DNA from: Cytobacillus firmus
Lineage (GTDB): Bacteria; Bacillota; Bacilli; Bacillales; Cytobacillaceae
Assembly (NCBI RefSeq): GCF_023657595.1
Contig: NZ_CP098323.1
Span: 520,001 to 584,000, forward strand
Direction: 5' to 3'
Length of the DNA stretch: 64,000 nt
Under the pieces are notes generated by a model. The model ran no database searches. It was given only the letters and a program-made list of their open reading frames with translations, and was not told the origin of the DNA. Position numbers and translations under genes: made by a program. This document shows, in pieces, positions 40,895 through 49,696 of this stretch; position 1 is the first letter of the stretch, and the number at the start of each line of letters is the position of its first letter.

Positions 40895-41914
40895 ATGGGA
40901 AATACCCCAAATATTCTCGATATCACCATTATTGGCGGAGGACCAGTTGGTTTATTTACCGCTTTTTATGCGGGAATGCGCCAGGCTTCCGTGAAAGTGA
41001 TCGAGAGCCTGCCGCAGCTTGGCGGCCAACTATCAGCGTTATATCCAGAAAAATATATTTATGACATCGCTGGTTTTCCAAAGGTAAGAGCGCAAGAACT
41101 TGTAGATAATTTATTAAAGCAAATGAATCAATTTGAACCAAGCATTTGTTTAGGAGAATCAGTTGAAAGCATCTCCCGCCTGTCTGACCGGTCATTTGCA
41201 ATCACAACAAATAAAGGCACCCATTATTCGAAGGCAGTGATCATTACCGCGGGAAACGGTGCTTTTCAGCCAAGAAAATTAAATATCGACAGCGAGAAAA
41301 AATATGAAAACAAAAACCTTCATTACTTTGTTAAAGACTTAAAGCAATTTGCCGGCAAAAAGGTGGTCATCTTTGGCGGTGGAGATTCCGCTGTTGACTG
41401 GGCATTGATGCTCGAGCCGATAGCCGAACAAGTAACACTGATTCACAGGAGAGATAAGTTCCGGGCTCATGAGCATAGTTTTGAAAAATTGAAAGATTCC
41501 AAAGTGGAAGTGCTGACGCCTTATATCCCACTGGAACTGGCTGGAGCAGATGAAATAGAAAACGTGATGGTGGAAAACACAAACAGCGGAGAAACAACGC
41601 TCATTCAGGCAGATGATATACTAGTGAATTTTGGATTTGTATCTTCTCTGGGTCCCATTAAAGATTGGGGTTTGGAAATAGAGAAAAATGCGATCTTAGT
41701 AAACTCCAAAATGGAAACGAATATTGCCGGGATTTATGCAGCAGGCGACATCTGCACCTATGAAGGCAAAGTAAAGCTGATTGCCAGCGGCTTTGGGGAG
41801 GCGCCGACTGCTATCAGTAATGCAAAGGTTTATATTGACCCAGCTTCAAAAGTACAGCCGCTCCATAGTACAAGCATGATGGCGAATAAGGAAAAAACCG
41901 GTTCAGCCATTTAA
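40895..41914 (+). CDS. FAD ferredoxin-NADP reductase, TrxR-like (YumC type)
   Basis: 339 residues with FAD motif [21 protein letters not shown] motif [13 protein letters not shown] and C-terminal FAD motif [14 protein letters not shown]. It has no CxxC, so it is not a thioredoxin reductase but the FNR2 type known from YumC/YcgT. First gene after the sigma-54 promoter and followed by a Rieske oxygenase, so it should supply electrons to that enzyme. No ferredoxin gene lies in the operon, hence it must use a general ferredoxin or act directly. Confidence 0.88.
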   Translation: MGNTPNILDITIIGGGPVGLFTAFYAGMRQASVKVIESLPQLGGQLSALYPEKYIYDIAGFPKVRAQELVDNLLKQMNQFEPSICLGESVESISRLSDRSFAITTNKGTHYSKAVIITAGNGAFQPRKLNIDSEKKYENKNLHYFVKDLKQFAGKKVVIFGGGDSAVDWALMLEPIAEQVTLIHRRDKFRAHEHSFEKLKDSKVEVLTPYIPLELAGADEIENVMVENTNSGETTLIQADDILVNFGFVSSLGPIKDWGLEIEKNAILVNSKMETNIAGIYAAGDICTYEGKVKLIASGFGEAPTAISNAKVYIDPASKVQPLHSTSMMANKEKTGSAI

Positions 41915-41947
41915 TTTATAAAAATTCATATTAGAGGGAGATATATC

Positions 41948-43033
41948 ATGACTGCTTACAATAAAGTGCAAAATGCAACAAACCGTACGTTTGAAAGAAC
42001 ATTAACCTATGACAAATACACAGATCCGAAAGTATTAGACAAAGAGATGGACCTTGTTTTTGCAAAGTCCTGGCAGCTCGTTGGGCATGTTAGCCAGGTG
42101 GAAAAGGCCGGAGACTTTTTTACTGCGGAGGTGGCGGGGGAGCCGATTATCGTTAACCGCGGGAAAGATGAAGTCGTTCGTGCTTTTTATAATGTTTGTC
42201 CGCATCGGGCGACAAAGCTTGAAAAAAATGAAGCCGGAAATAAGAAGATCCTTCAATGTGCTTATCATGGTTGGACATTCAAGCTTGATGGCCAGCTGAA
42301 TAAAGCTCCTAACTTCAAAGGAGAAGATGAGGCGTGTGTAAAGGATGCCTGTCTGCGTTCTGTGCGAATGGAAATTTTAGAATCACTCATCTTTGTGAAT
42401 TTGGATGACAATGCAAAGCCATTAAGCGAGTCATATGGAGATTTCTTCGAAAGATTAAGCAAGAATACATTTTTGAGTGAGCTAAAAAGAACCAGCCAAA
42501 AAACACGTACATTTAAGGCAAACTGGAAGGCCTTTATGGATAACTACTTGGAGTGTGACCATTGCCATGTTGCTCATCCAAGCTTCGTGGCGGCACTGGA
42601 TATGAATGATTATCAGATTATTACGTGTGAGAACTATTCCATGCAAGGAACGGTTGTAAAGCCGGATAAAAAGTATGGAACGGTTAATTTAGATGAAGCG
42701 GAAATGCAAGGCGGCCAATTCTACTGGCTTTGGCCAAATCTGATGCTGACCATTTACCCTGGACCAGGCAATATGGCGACCATTCAAATCATTCCGATTG
42801 ATCATGAGACATCCATGGCTGTCTATACTTATTACTTCCGCGATGAAAACCTCTCACAGGCAGAAAAGGATTTAATGACTTTCGCGGAGCAGGTCCGTTC
42901 AGAGGATATTGAGCTGGTGGAATTGGAGCAGATTGGCTTCCGTTCACGAGCGTTCAATAAAGGCAGATATTCGTCTTCAGAAAAGGCAATTGTTCAATTT
43001 CATGAAATGGTATTGGAGGCCCTAAATGAGTAA
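41948..43033 (+). CDS. Rieske oxygenase alpha subunit, CntA/quaternary-amine type
   Basis: 361 residues. Rieske [2Fe-2S] ligands C84, H86, C104 and H107 (CPHRATKLE, CAYHGW). Mononuclear iron ligands H205, H210 and D320 (ECDHCHVAHPSF, SEDIELVE). The residue bridging the two sites is Glu202 rather than the usual Asp, as in carnitine oxygenase CntA (Glu205) and related quaternary-amine enzymes. Length is close to CntA (about 370). By operon logic it splits L-carnitine into trimethylamine and malic semialdehyde; glycine betaine or stachydrine demethylation remains possible. Its end overlaps the aldehyde dehydrogenase start by 8 bases. Confidence 0.88.
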   Translation: MTAYNKVQNATNRTFERTLTYDKYTDPKVLDKEMDLVFAKSWQLVGHVSQVEKAGDFFTAEVAGEPIIVNRGKDEVVRAFYNVCPHRATKLEKNEAGNKKILQCAYHGWTFKLDGQLNKAPNFKGEDEACVKDACLRSVRMEILESLIFVNLDDNAKPLSESYGDFFERLSKNTFLSELKRTSQKTRTFKANWKAFMDNYLECDHCHVAHPSFVAALDMNDYQIITCENYSMQGTVVKPDKKYGTVNLDEAEMQGGQFYWLWPNLMLTIYPGPGNMATIQIIPIDHETSMAVYTYYFRDENLSQAEKDLMTFAEQVRSEDIELVELEQIGFRSRAFNKGRYSSSEKAIVQFHEMVLEALNE

Positions 43034-44474
43034 ATTAACCGGAGTTCAGCCAACTAAGAAATATTTAATGATTAATGGAGAAAAAGTGGAAGCAAACCGT
43101 TACACATCCCTTTATTCACCTTATTCTGGGGAAGAAATTGCCCAAATCGCGATGGCCAGCAAAGAACAGACTGAAAAGGCCATTGAAGCTGCGTATGAAT
43201 CCAGACAGTTGATGGCAAAAATGCCTGCCTTTAAGAGAGCGGAGATTTTAGAAAAAGTGGTTTCTCTTTTGACTGAAAAAGCGGATGAAGCGGCAGAGAT
43301 CATTACCCGTGAGTCTTCCAAACCGATCATGTTTTCAAAAGCGGAAGTGGCCAGAACAATCGAAACCTATAAATTTTCCGCTGAGGAAGCGAAGCGCATT
43401 CACGGAGAAACGATTCCTTTCGATGCTGCATCGGGCGGTGTTGGCCGGATCGGCTATACATTAAGGGAACCGATTGGGGTCATAGGAGCCATCACTCCTT
43501 TTAACTTCCCTATGAATCTTGTAGCTCATAAGGTAGGTCCAGCGATTGCAGCAGGCAATACAGTGGTATTAAAGCCAGCCTCTCAGACGCCGCTCTCGGC
43601 ATTGTTTATAGCAGAGTTATTTGAAGAGGCAGGGCTTCCGCCAGGGGTGTTAAACGTTGTGACCGGACCTGGAAGTGTAGTGGGAGAAGAAATTGTCAGA
43701 AATGACCTCGTCAGCATGGTCACCTTCACCGGCAGTCCTGAAGTAGGGATTGGGATCCGCAACAGGGCAGGTTTAAAGAAAACAACATTGGAGCTGGGCT
43801 CTAACTCAGCACTGATTATTGATAAAGATGCGGAGGTTGATCGAATCATTGACCGCTGCATTATGGGGGCTTTTTCAAATCAGGGGCAGGTCTGTATTTC
43901 GCTTCAGCGAATCTATGCACATGAAGATGTGTATGAAGAGTTCACAGAAAAATTTACTAGGGCCGCAAAGCAGCTGAAGGTTGGCGATCCGCTTGAGCCG
44001 GATACGTATATTTCTTCTTTAATTTCAAAAGGAGAGGCTGATCGAGTACTGGGCTGGATTGAGGAAACAAAGAGCAGCAGTGCTGAGATTACGGCTGGCG
44101 GAAGCCTTCGTAATGGAGTACTTGAGCCTACAATCATTACAAATGCCGAACATGATTTAAAAGTATCCTGCCAGGAGGCTTTTGCCCCCGTTGTCGTTGT
44201 AAATAAATTCAACTCCATTGAGAAAGCCATTGAGCAAGTCAACAACTCGCGGTTTGGACTGCAGGCGGGAATTTACACCAACAATGTGAAGCACGCCCTA
44301 TATGCTTCACAGGAGCTGCATGTTGGGGGAGTCATAATCAATGATGTTCCAACCTACCGTGTTGATCAAATGCCATATGGCGGTGTAAAGGAAAGCGGCA
44401 CCGGACGGGAAGGCATCAAATATGCAATAGAAGAAATGACCGAAATGAAATTAATTGTCTGGAATAATAACTGA
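43026..44474 (+). CDS. Aldehyde dehydrogenase, likely malic semialdehyde dehydrogenase
   Basis: 482 residues of the NAD(P)-dependent aldehyde dehydrogenase family with catalytic C290 (QGQVCISLQR), general base E256 (LELGSNSA) and the PFNFPMNL and KPASQTPLSA cofactor motifs. Overlap with the oxygenase gene indicates that the aldehyde released by the oxygenase is its substrate. If that is malic semialdehyde, the product is malate. Substrate assigned from context only. Confidence 0.88.
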   Translation: MSKLTGVQPTKKYLMINGEKVEANRYTSLYSPYSGEEIAQIAMASKEQTEKAIEAAYESRQLMAKMPAFKRAEILEKVVSLLTEKADEAAEIITRESSKPIMFSKAEVARTIETYKFSAEEAKRIHGETIPFDAASGGVGRIGYTLREPIGVIGAITPFNFPMNLVAHKVGPAIAAGNTVVLKPASQTPLSALFIAELFEEAGLPPGVLNVVTGPGSVVGEEIVRNDLVSMVTFTGSPEVGIGIRNRAGLKKTTLELGSNSALIIDKDAEVDRIIDRCIMGAFSNQGQVCISLQRIYAHEDVYEEFTEKFTRAAKQLKVGDPLEPDTYISSLISKGEADRVLGWIEETKSSSAEITAGGSLRNGVLEPTIITNAEHDLKVSCQEAFAPVVVVNKFNSIEKAIEQVNNSRFGLQAGIYTNNVKHALYASQELHVGGVIINDVPTYRVDQMPYGGVKESGTGREGIKYAIEEMTEMKLIVWNNN

Positions 44475-44492
44475 AGGTGAAGGGAGAATTCT

Positions 44493-45584
44493 GTGAAAAA
44501 TTATAAGATTGCGGTGATCGCAGGAGATGGAATCGGACCTGAAGTGATTGGCGAAGGGATTAAAGTATTGAATAAAGTGGCGGAAATTGATTCAGGTTTC
44601 AGCTTTAATTTCACTTATTTTCCATGGGGATGTGAATTTTATACTAAGCATGGAAAGATGATGGAAGACAATGGCATAGAGACATTGAAAGAGTTTGACG
44701 CCATTTACTTGGGGGCAGTCGGGTTTCCCGGCGTCCCTGACCATATCTCATTATGGGATTTGCTTTTAAGAATCCGCAAAGAGTTTCAGCAATACGTGAA
44801 TATCCGGCCTGTCCAATTGCTGAAAGGGGCAAAAACTTCCTTAGTGGATGTAAAACGGGAAGATATCAATATGCTATTTATACGCGAAAATACCGAAGGA
44901 GAGTATGCTGGTGCGGGTGAATGGCTGTTTAAGGGGAAGCCGAATGAAGTTGTACTGCAAAACAGCGTGTTTTCCCGTAAAGGAACGGAAAGAATCATCC
45001 GGTATGCGTTTGAAACAGCCCGTAAAGAGGGCAGGTCTCTTACAAGCATATCGAAAGCAAATGCATTGAATTATTCAATGGTGTTCTGGGATCAGGTTTT
45101 TGAAAAAGTAAGCGCTGAGTACCCTGATGTGGAAACTGCCTCCTATCTGGTCGATGCCGCTGCCATGCTGATGGTTAAGGATCCAAAAAGGTTTGAAGTG
45201 GTCGTCGCATCCAACTTATTTGGAGATATCTTAACAGACCTGGGGGCTGCCATTGCGGGAGGAATTGGGCTTGCAGCTGGTGCCAATATTAATCCTGAAA
45301 GAGAATATCCGTCCATGTTTGAGCCTATTCATGGCTCTGCTCCTGATATTGCCGGAAAGGGGATTGCCAACCCGCTGGCTTCCATTTGGTCTGCCAGCCA
45401 GATGCTGGATTTCTTCGGGTATGAAAACTATGGGAAGCAAGTACTCGATGCAATAGAAGAGCTGCTGATAGAAGATCAGGTTCTGACACCTGATATGGGA
45501 GGAACAGCTTCTACAAGTGAAGTGGCCGATCGAATCATTGACCTCATAGATACCCGTATATCAGCGGGAAAAATAGGTGTTTAA
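44493..45584 (+). CDS. dmlA: Tartrate/D-malate dehydrogenase (decarboxylating)
   Basis: 363 residues of the isocitrate/isopropylmalate dehydrogenase family. Features: AVIAGDGIGPEVIGEG, then LGAVGFPGVPDHISLWDLLL, the tartrate/D-malate subgroup signature, RPVQLLKG, ENTEGEYAG, and the metal Asp in LFGDILTDLG with EPIHGSAPDIAGKG. Such enzymes turn D-malate to pyruvate and CO2 with NAD. L-carnitine is (R), so its oxidation at C4 gives (R)-, that is D-, malic semialdehyde and D-malate, which makes this enzyme the fitting last step. GTG start behind AAGGGAG. Confidence 0.85.
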   Translation: MKNYKIAVIAGDGIGPEVIGEGIKVLNKVAEIDSGFSFNFTYFPWGCEFYTKHGKMMEDNGIETLKEFDAIYLGAVGFPGVPDHISLWDLLLRIRKEFQQYVNIRPVQLLKGAKTSLVDVKREDINMLFIRENTEGEYAGAGEWLFKGKPNEVVLQNSVFSRKGTERIIRYAFETARKEGRSLTSISKANALNYSMVFWDQVFEKVSAEYPDVETASYLVDAAAMLMVKDPKRFEVVVASNLFGDILTDLGAAIAGGIGLAAGANINPEREYPSMFEPIHGSAPDIAGKGIANPLASIWSASQMLDFFGYENYGKQVLDAIEELLIEDQVLTPDMGGTASTSEVADRIIDLIDTRISAGKIGV

Positions 45585-45863
45585 AAGTCAATGGATATCA
45601 TAGGAGGAAGATTGTTTCTTCCTATGGTATAGGTTGATTTTTCTCCTATTTCTTTTATACTTAACTTTTATTAGCAGGCTGCTTTAAACCTATTGTCACC
45701 TTATATATACTAGAATACTGGGTGCCGCAGAGTGACCGATTTTTCCAAAAACTGACCGAAAGAGATTACCATTTTTTGCGCGCCAGTTTGATTTACCTTA
45801 CGTAAGTGTAGGTTTTAATCGCAAATTTCTCTGCTGAATAGTCTTGCTTTTTTTGAAGAGATT
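45585..45863 (+). other. Intergenic region: hairpin, phased repeats, palindrome
   Basis: CATAGGAGGAAGA and TTCTTCCTATG near 45599-45626 form a stem that may end the operon. TGACCGA occurs at 45733-45739 and 45753-45759, exactly 20 bases apart. CTTACGTAAG at 45797-45806 is a perfect 10-base palindrome. All lie upstream of the BCCT gene and could bind its regulators. Confidence 0.45.
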
Positions 45864-45877
45864 GGAAACCGCTTACA
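45864..45877 (+). promoter_or_regulatory. cre site (CcpA) of the BCCT gene
   Basis: GGAAACCGCTTACA matches the 14-base cre consensus at all but the first position. It lies 42 bases before the BCCT start, suggesting carbon catabolite repression of uptake. Confidence 0.7.
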
Positions 45878-45919
45878 TTTAAATTACTGAAAATTCAATA
45901 TCTGACAAGGAGTGTTGAT

Positions 45920-47470
45920 ATGAACAGTAAAAGAACTGTCTTTTATTCCTCATTAGCTATAAGCTTGGCTTTGATTAGTGTTGGGGTGCTTGCTCCTGAA
46001 AAATTAGAGAGTTTCTCCAATAACTCTCTGGAGTTTATCTATAATAATTTAGGCTGGTTTATTTTGGCCAGTGTATTTTTCTTTTTTGCTTTTTGCCTGT
46101 ATATTGGCCTCTCAAAGTTCGGGCATATCAGGTTAGGTCAAGACGATGACAGGCCAGAGTATAAAACAGCTACATGGGTAGGCATGCTGTTTAGTGCCTC
46201 CATTGGCATCAGTCTGGTATTTTGGGGTGTAGCAGAGCCTGTTTCATACTATATTGACCCTCCGTTCGGAAAAGGTTCTTCAGAAGAATCGGCAAAGTTA
46301 GCCATGCAGTTTGTTTATCTTCATTGGGGAGTCTCAGCCTGGGCGTGTTACGCTGTGGTAGGAGTATCTTTGGCCTTTTTCCAATTCCGCAAAAAGCTCC
46401 CTGCATCTTTAAGTTCTGTATTCTACCCTTTAATAGGCGACAAAATTAGAGGGCCTTTTGGCAAAATGATCGATATTATGGTTATTTTATCAATTGTTAT
46501 TGGAATAGCAACTTCACTGGGCTTTGGTACATTGCAAGTGAATAGCGGCATGAATTATCTATGGGGTATTCCAGTAAGCTTCTACTCTCAAATGGCTATC
46601 ATTCTGGTTGTTAGCTTAATATATGTGGGTTCTACGGTTTCAGGCCTTCAAGGGGCTATGAAGAACCTTTCAAACCTCAATATGGCATTGGCATTTGCGT
46701 TATTGGCTTTCATACTATTCCTGGGGCCGACTCAATCCATATTAAAAATCTTCGTTCAAGGCATAGGGGATTATGCTCAAAACTTTATTGGGATGTCATT
46801 TAGGACAGAACCTTATAGTGAGGGATCCTGGATTGCAAGCTGGACGCTGTTTTATTTTGGCTGGTGGATTGCCTGGGCTCCTCTTGTCGGCAGCTTCGTA
46901 GCCAGAATCTCAAAGGGAAGAACCATTAAGGAGTTTATGGTTGGGGCTATCTTCATTCCTGTTATAGGGGCTTTCTTCTGGTTTGCTGTAATGGGCGGAT
47001 CAGCCATTGATCTGATTCAAAACATGGGGGAGAACGCTATTGCCACGGCAGTTTCTACTGACGTAACCTCTGCTTTGTTTAAGTTTTTTGACTATTTTCC
47101 AATGAGTGTATTTTTAAGTATTTTAGCAATGGTGTTAGTACTTGTTTTCTTTATTACTTCTGCCAATTCAGCTGTTTTCGTATTAGGGATGATCAGTGAA
47201 AATGGAAATCCGAATCCATCTCACTCAACGAAAATCATTTGGGGTATTGTCATTGCAGCGGTATCAGCTGTACTAATTATGACAGGCGGTTTGTCAGGGC
47301 TGCAATCTGCCTTAGTAGCAACTTCTATTCCATTAGCTATTCTAATGCTTGTGATGTGTTATTCAACTTATAAAGGATTGAAGGATGAGCTAAAAATGAT
47401 GAGAGTAAGTAAAAGTCAGCAGGAGCGTATAGTTGATATTAGAAAAAAGGTGACAACGAAAAAAGCATAA
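45920..47470 (+). CDS. BCCT-family quaternary-amine carrier
   Basis: 516 residues with about twelve helices. Family hallmarks include LVFWGVAEPVSYY, the Trp-rich TM8 region YFGWWIAWAPLVGSFVARISKGRTIKEF (written here only as landmarks) and SANSAVFVLGM. The stretch that reads GMGIG in sodium-coupled BetP reads SIGIS here, so coupling and substrate differ or cannot be inferred. Position next to the oxygenase operon suggests carnitine or a related amine. It has a separate cre-bearing promoter and is followed by a perfect terminator. Confidence 0.9.
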   Translation: MNSKRTVFYSSLAISLALISVGVLAPEKLESFSNNSLEFIYNNLGWFILASVFFFFAFCLYIGLSKFGHIRLGQDDDRPEYKTATWVGMLFSASIGISLVFWGVAEPVSYYIDPPFGKGSSEESAKLAMQFVYLHWGVSAWACYAVVGVSLAFFQFRKKLPASLSSVFYPLIGDKIRGPFGKMIDIMVILSIVIGIATSLGFGTLQVNSGMNYLWGIPVSFYSQMAIILVVSLIYVGSTVSGLQGAMKNLSNLNMALAFALLAFILFLGPTQSILKIFVQGIGDYAQNFIGMSFRTEPYSEGSWIASWTLFYFGWWIAWAPLVGSFVARISKGRTIKEFMVGAIFIPVIGAFFWFAVMGGSAIDLIQNMGENAIATAVSTDVTSALFKFFDYFPMSVFLSILAMVLVLVFFITSANSAVFVLGMISENGNPNPSHSTKIIWGIVIAAVSAVLIMTGGLSGLQSALVATSIPLAILMLVMCYSTYKGLKDELKMMRVSKSQQERIVDIRKKVTTKKA

Positions 47471-47489
47471 TTTTGGATTAATTAATATA

Positions 47490-47533
47490 AAAAGTGCCTG
47501 TCTCTTCATATGAATGAAGAGACAGGCACTTTT
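47490..47533. terminator. Bidirectional terminator
   Basis: AAAAGTGCCTGTCTCTTCAT pairs perfectly with its complement, with T/A runs on both sides. Confidence 0.9.
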
Positions 47534-47543
47534 GCGTATTCTA

Positions 47544-48488
47544 TTAGTGACTTTGCTTAACCGGTAGAGGGGGACGTGTTGCCATTTTTCTAATTAGTAT
47601 TTTAAATGGCTTGTTTTTCAGTATTGTAAATAAAATACAACCAGCAATCACAATGAAACTGCCCACAGTCTGAATCCAGGTCATTTCTTCCCCTAAAAAA
47701 GCAAATGCCAAAACGGCTGTAAAAACGGGATTAAAGTTCAAGAACAATCCAGAGGTATTGGGGCCAAGTTTATTCACTCCGATATTCCAAAGGACCATAC
47801 ACAGGACGGTCGAAATCAGGCCGGTATATAAAATGGATTGAATAAAAGAAGCATTTATGTTCGATACCGTGAAGCTGGAAACACTAAAAGGAAGCAAGGC
47901 AAGAAGGCCGAAAATGCCAGAGTATAGAATTGACATCATCGGTGAGACGTTCCTCATCGCCCATTTGCTGCTGACAGAATAAATTCCCCACATACCTACA
48001 GCTGCCATCATATAGAGATCTCCTGCATTAAATGTCATTGAAAATAATAATTCCAAGTTCCCTTTTGAGAGGACAATCAGAACGCCGAATAATGAAACAA
48101 ACATAGAAAGGAATTGAAGTGAATTCATTTTTTCTTTTAGAAAAATGAAAGAGAAGGCAGCAATCGAAAACATGTTCAAGGTTGAAATTAACCCAACATT
48201 CGTAGCTGATGTTTTTTCAAGTGCCATGAATTGCAGAGCCTGAAACAAAGCAACCCCCGTGATACCCATCAGCAATAATGGCAGGATGGCATTTTTCGGC
48301 GGCAGGAGCCGTTTCTCTTTATGCCAGACAAGAGGAACAAGACATATAATGGCGATGGTCCATCTTAAAATGGTTAAGGTAATAGGAGATGCGTGGTCCA
48401 CAAGCGTTTTTCCAACAATAAAATTTCCGCCCCAAAGTAAGCTTGTTAATAAAAGGAGAAGATAATATTTCACGTCATTTAGCCCCAT
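47544..48488 (-). CDS. EamA/DMT-family exporter
   Basis: About 314 residues, ten helices in two EamA repeats (LLLLTSLLWGGNFIVGKTL and WGIYSVSSKWAMR openings, GEEMTWIQTVGSFIVIAGC near the end). The start is uncertain: ATG 48488 is taken because the alignment of family N-termini begins there; no strong ribosome site is seen. Divergent from an Lrp-type regulator, a common pairing for amino-acid or metabolite exporters. Confidence 0.85.
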   Translation of the reverse strand: MGLNDVKYYLLLLLTSLLWGGNFIVGKTLVDHASPITLTILRWTIAIICLVPLVWHKEKRLLPPKNAILPLLLMGITGVALFQALQFMALEKTSATNVGLISTLNMFSIAAFSFIFLKEKMNSLQFLSMFVSLFGVLIVLSKGNLELLFSMTFNAGDLYMMAAVGMWGIYSVSSKWAMRNVSPMMSILYSGIFGLLALLPFSVSSFTVSNINASFIQSILYTGLISTVLCMVLWNIGVNKLGPNTSGLFLNFNPVFTAVLAFAFLGEEMTWIQTVGSFIVIAGCILFTILKNKPFKILIRKMATRPPLPVKQSH

Positions 48489-48681
48489 TTCAGAGCCATT
48501 GTGCACAATGACATTGTTTATATGAATAATTTTAACATTTTTTATATTAAACAAAAGATAATTTTGTATAATGAAGTTAATTTAAAATAATTAAAAGTTT
48601 ATTAGATAATAAGTATGAAAAGTTCAGTTTTGATATGTGATTTGAAAAGGATTTGGAATAATTGAAAAGGGTGGATGGACA

Positions 48682-49158
48682 GTGGAATCGATTGTAAGTA
48701 AGGTACTGGATCACCTGGATATAAAAATCTTGGATTTGCTTCAAAAGGATGCGCGGATTAGCAACCTGGAACTGTCGAAAAGGGTGAACCTGTCAGCTCC
48801 GGCTGTTCATGCAAGAATTAAGCGGCTGGAAGCGGAAGGGTATATCCAGGAGCATGTCGCTATTCTAAGCCATGAGAAGCTGGGCTTTGATTTATTATGC
48901 TTCGTGTTTATGAGCACCAGTATGCATCAGGCGGAAAAACTGGAATCTCTTGAAAAGACGCTGGAATCCATGAAGGAAGTTTTAGAATGTCATTGTTTAA
49001 CAGGAGAGTATGATTATCTTTTGAAAGTGGCGTGCAAGGATCGCAAGGGGCTGGAGATGTTCATCAGGAAGCTGAATGAATTGGGAATCACGAAAATACA
49101 GACCAGCCTGGCGCTGAGGGAGATAAAAGATTCGACGGTACTGCCGATTCAGGAATAG
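48682..49158 (+). CDS. Lrp/AsnC-family regulator
   Basis: 158 residues. N-terminal helix-turn-helix (LDIKILDLLQKDARISNLEL, SAPAVHARIKRLEAEGYI) and the C-terminal RAM ligand domain (LLCFVFMST, CHCLTGEYDYLLKVACKD, TSLALREIKDSTVLP). GTG start with GGTGG upstream. It probably controls the divergent EamA exporter in response to an amino acid. Confidence 0.9.
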   Translation: MESIVSKVLDHLDIKILDLLQKDARISNLELSKRVNLSAPAVHARIKRLEAEGYIQEHVAILSHEKLGFDLLCFVFMSTSMHQAEKLESLEKTLESMKEVLECHCLTGEYDYLLKVACKDRKGLEMFIRKLNELGITKIQTSLALREIKDSTVLPIQE

Positions 49159-49236
49159 CATTGTTATGGGAAAAGTGAAACCTTTTCCAGAAAAAATCGT
49201 AGTAGAATCTAGAAACAAAGTTCAGGAGGGATTAGG

Positions 49237-49340
49237 TTGACGAAAAAGCTCGCGCAGCTCCAAACCCGGTATTATGTGCTTTTTGGCGCAGCATTGGTTC
49301 TGTGATCGGATTAGTGGCTTATGTGAAAGATTGGATTTAA
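49237..49340 (+). pseudogene. Frameshifted small membrane peptide gene
   Basis: TTG 49237 has CAGGAGGG 7 bases upstream and reads MTKKLAQLQTRYYVLFGAAL before a stop at 49303-49305. One frame over, the chain continues GSVIGLVAYVKDWI to 49340. A one-base gain near 49295 would give a single-helix protein of about 36 residues. The strong ribosome site suggests a recently intact gene or a sequencing error. Confidence 0.4.
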
Positions 49341-49455
49341 ACGATGGACGGGCAGCCGATTAGCTTTTCTGTATGAGTGGTATTCTTGACTGTGTTTAAA
49401 ACAAACATAATCAGGAAAAATACATATAAGTACTTGTGCAGGGGAGGAAACAAAA

Positions 49456-49659
49456 ATGCCATATGATAAACTAAGTGATCTGCCAGACTTCGTTAAAGAC
49501 AATCTTCCGCATCACGCCCAGGAAATCTTTAAGGAAGCGTTTAATTCTGCAAGTGAAGAGTATGACGAAGAAGAAACGGCCTTTAAGGTGGCCTGGAGTG
49601 CAGTGAAGAAGAAATATGAGAAGAATGATGATGATAAATGGGTTGAAAAGGAAGAGTAA
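49456..49659 (+). CDS. ChaB-family protein
   Basis: 67 residues matching ChaB throughout: MPYDKLSDLPDFVKDNLP, HAQEIFKEAFNSA and AFKVAWSAVKKKYEK. Named for linkage to ChaA cation exchange in E. coli, but the true role is unknown. GGGGAGG ribosome site, followed by a terminator. Confidence 0.85.
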   Translation: MPYDKLSDLPDFVKDNLPHHAQEIFKEAFNSASEEYDEEETAFKVAWSAVKKKYEKNDDDKWVEKEE

Positions 49660-49666
49660 ATAGGTA

Positions 49667-49696
49667 AAAGGTGTCCCGTTTGAGGACACCTTTTTT
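49667..49696. terminator. Terminator after chaB
   Basis: AAAAGGTGTCC pairs with GGACACCTTTT; six T follow. It touches the stop of the convergent gene. Confidence 0.85.

Noticed and set aside
41948-43033. Aromatic-ring dioxygenase or plain glycine-betaine monooxygenase
   Set aside because: No beta subunit and no aromatic pathway genes nearby; betaine demethylation would not need a D-malate-type dehydrogenase. Not excluded biochemically.
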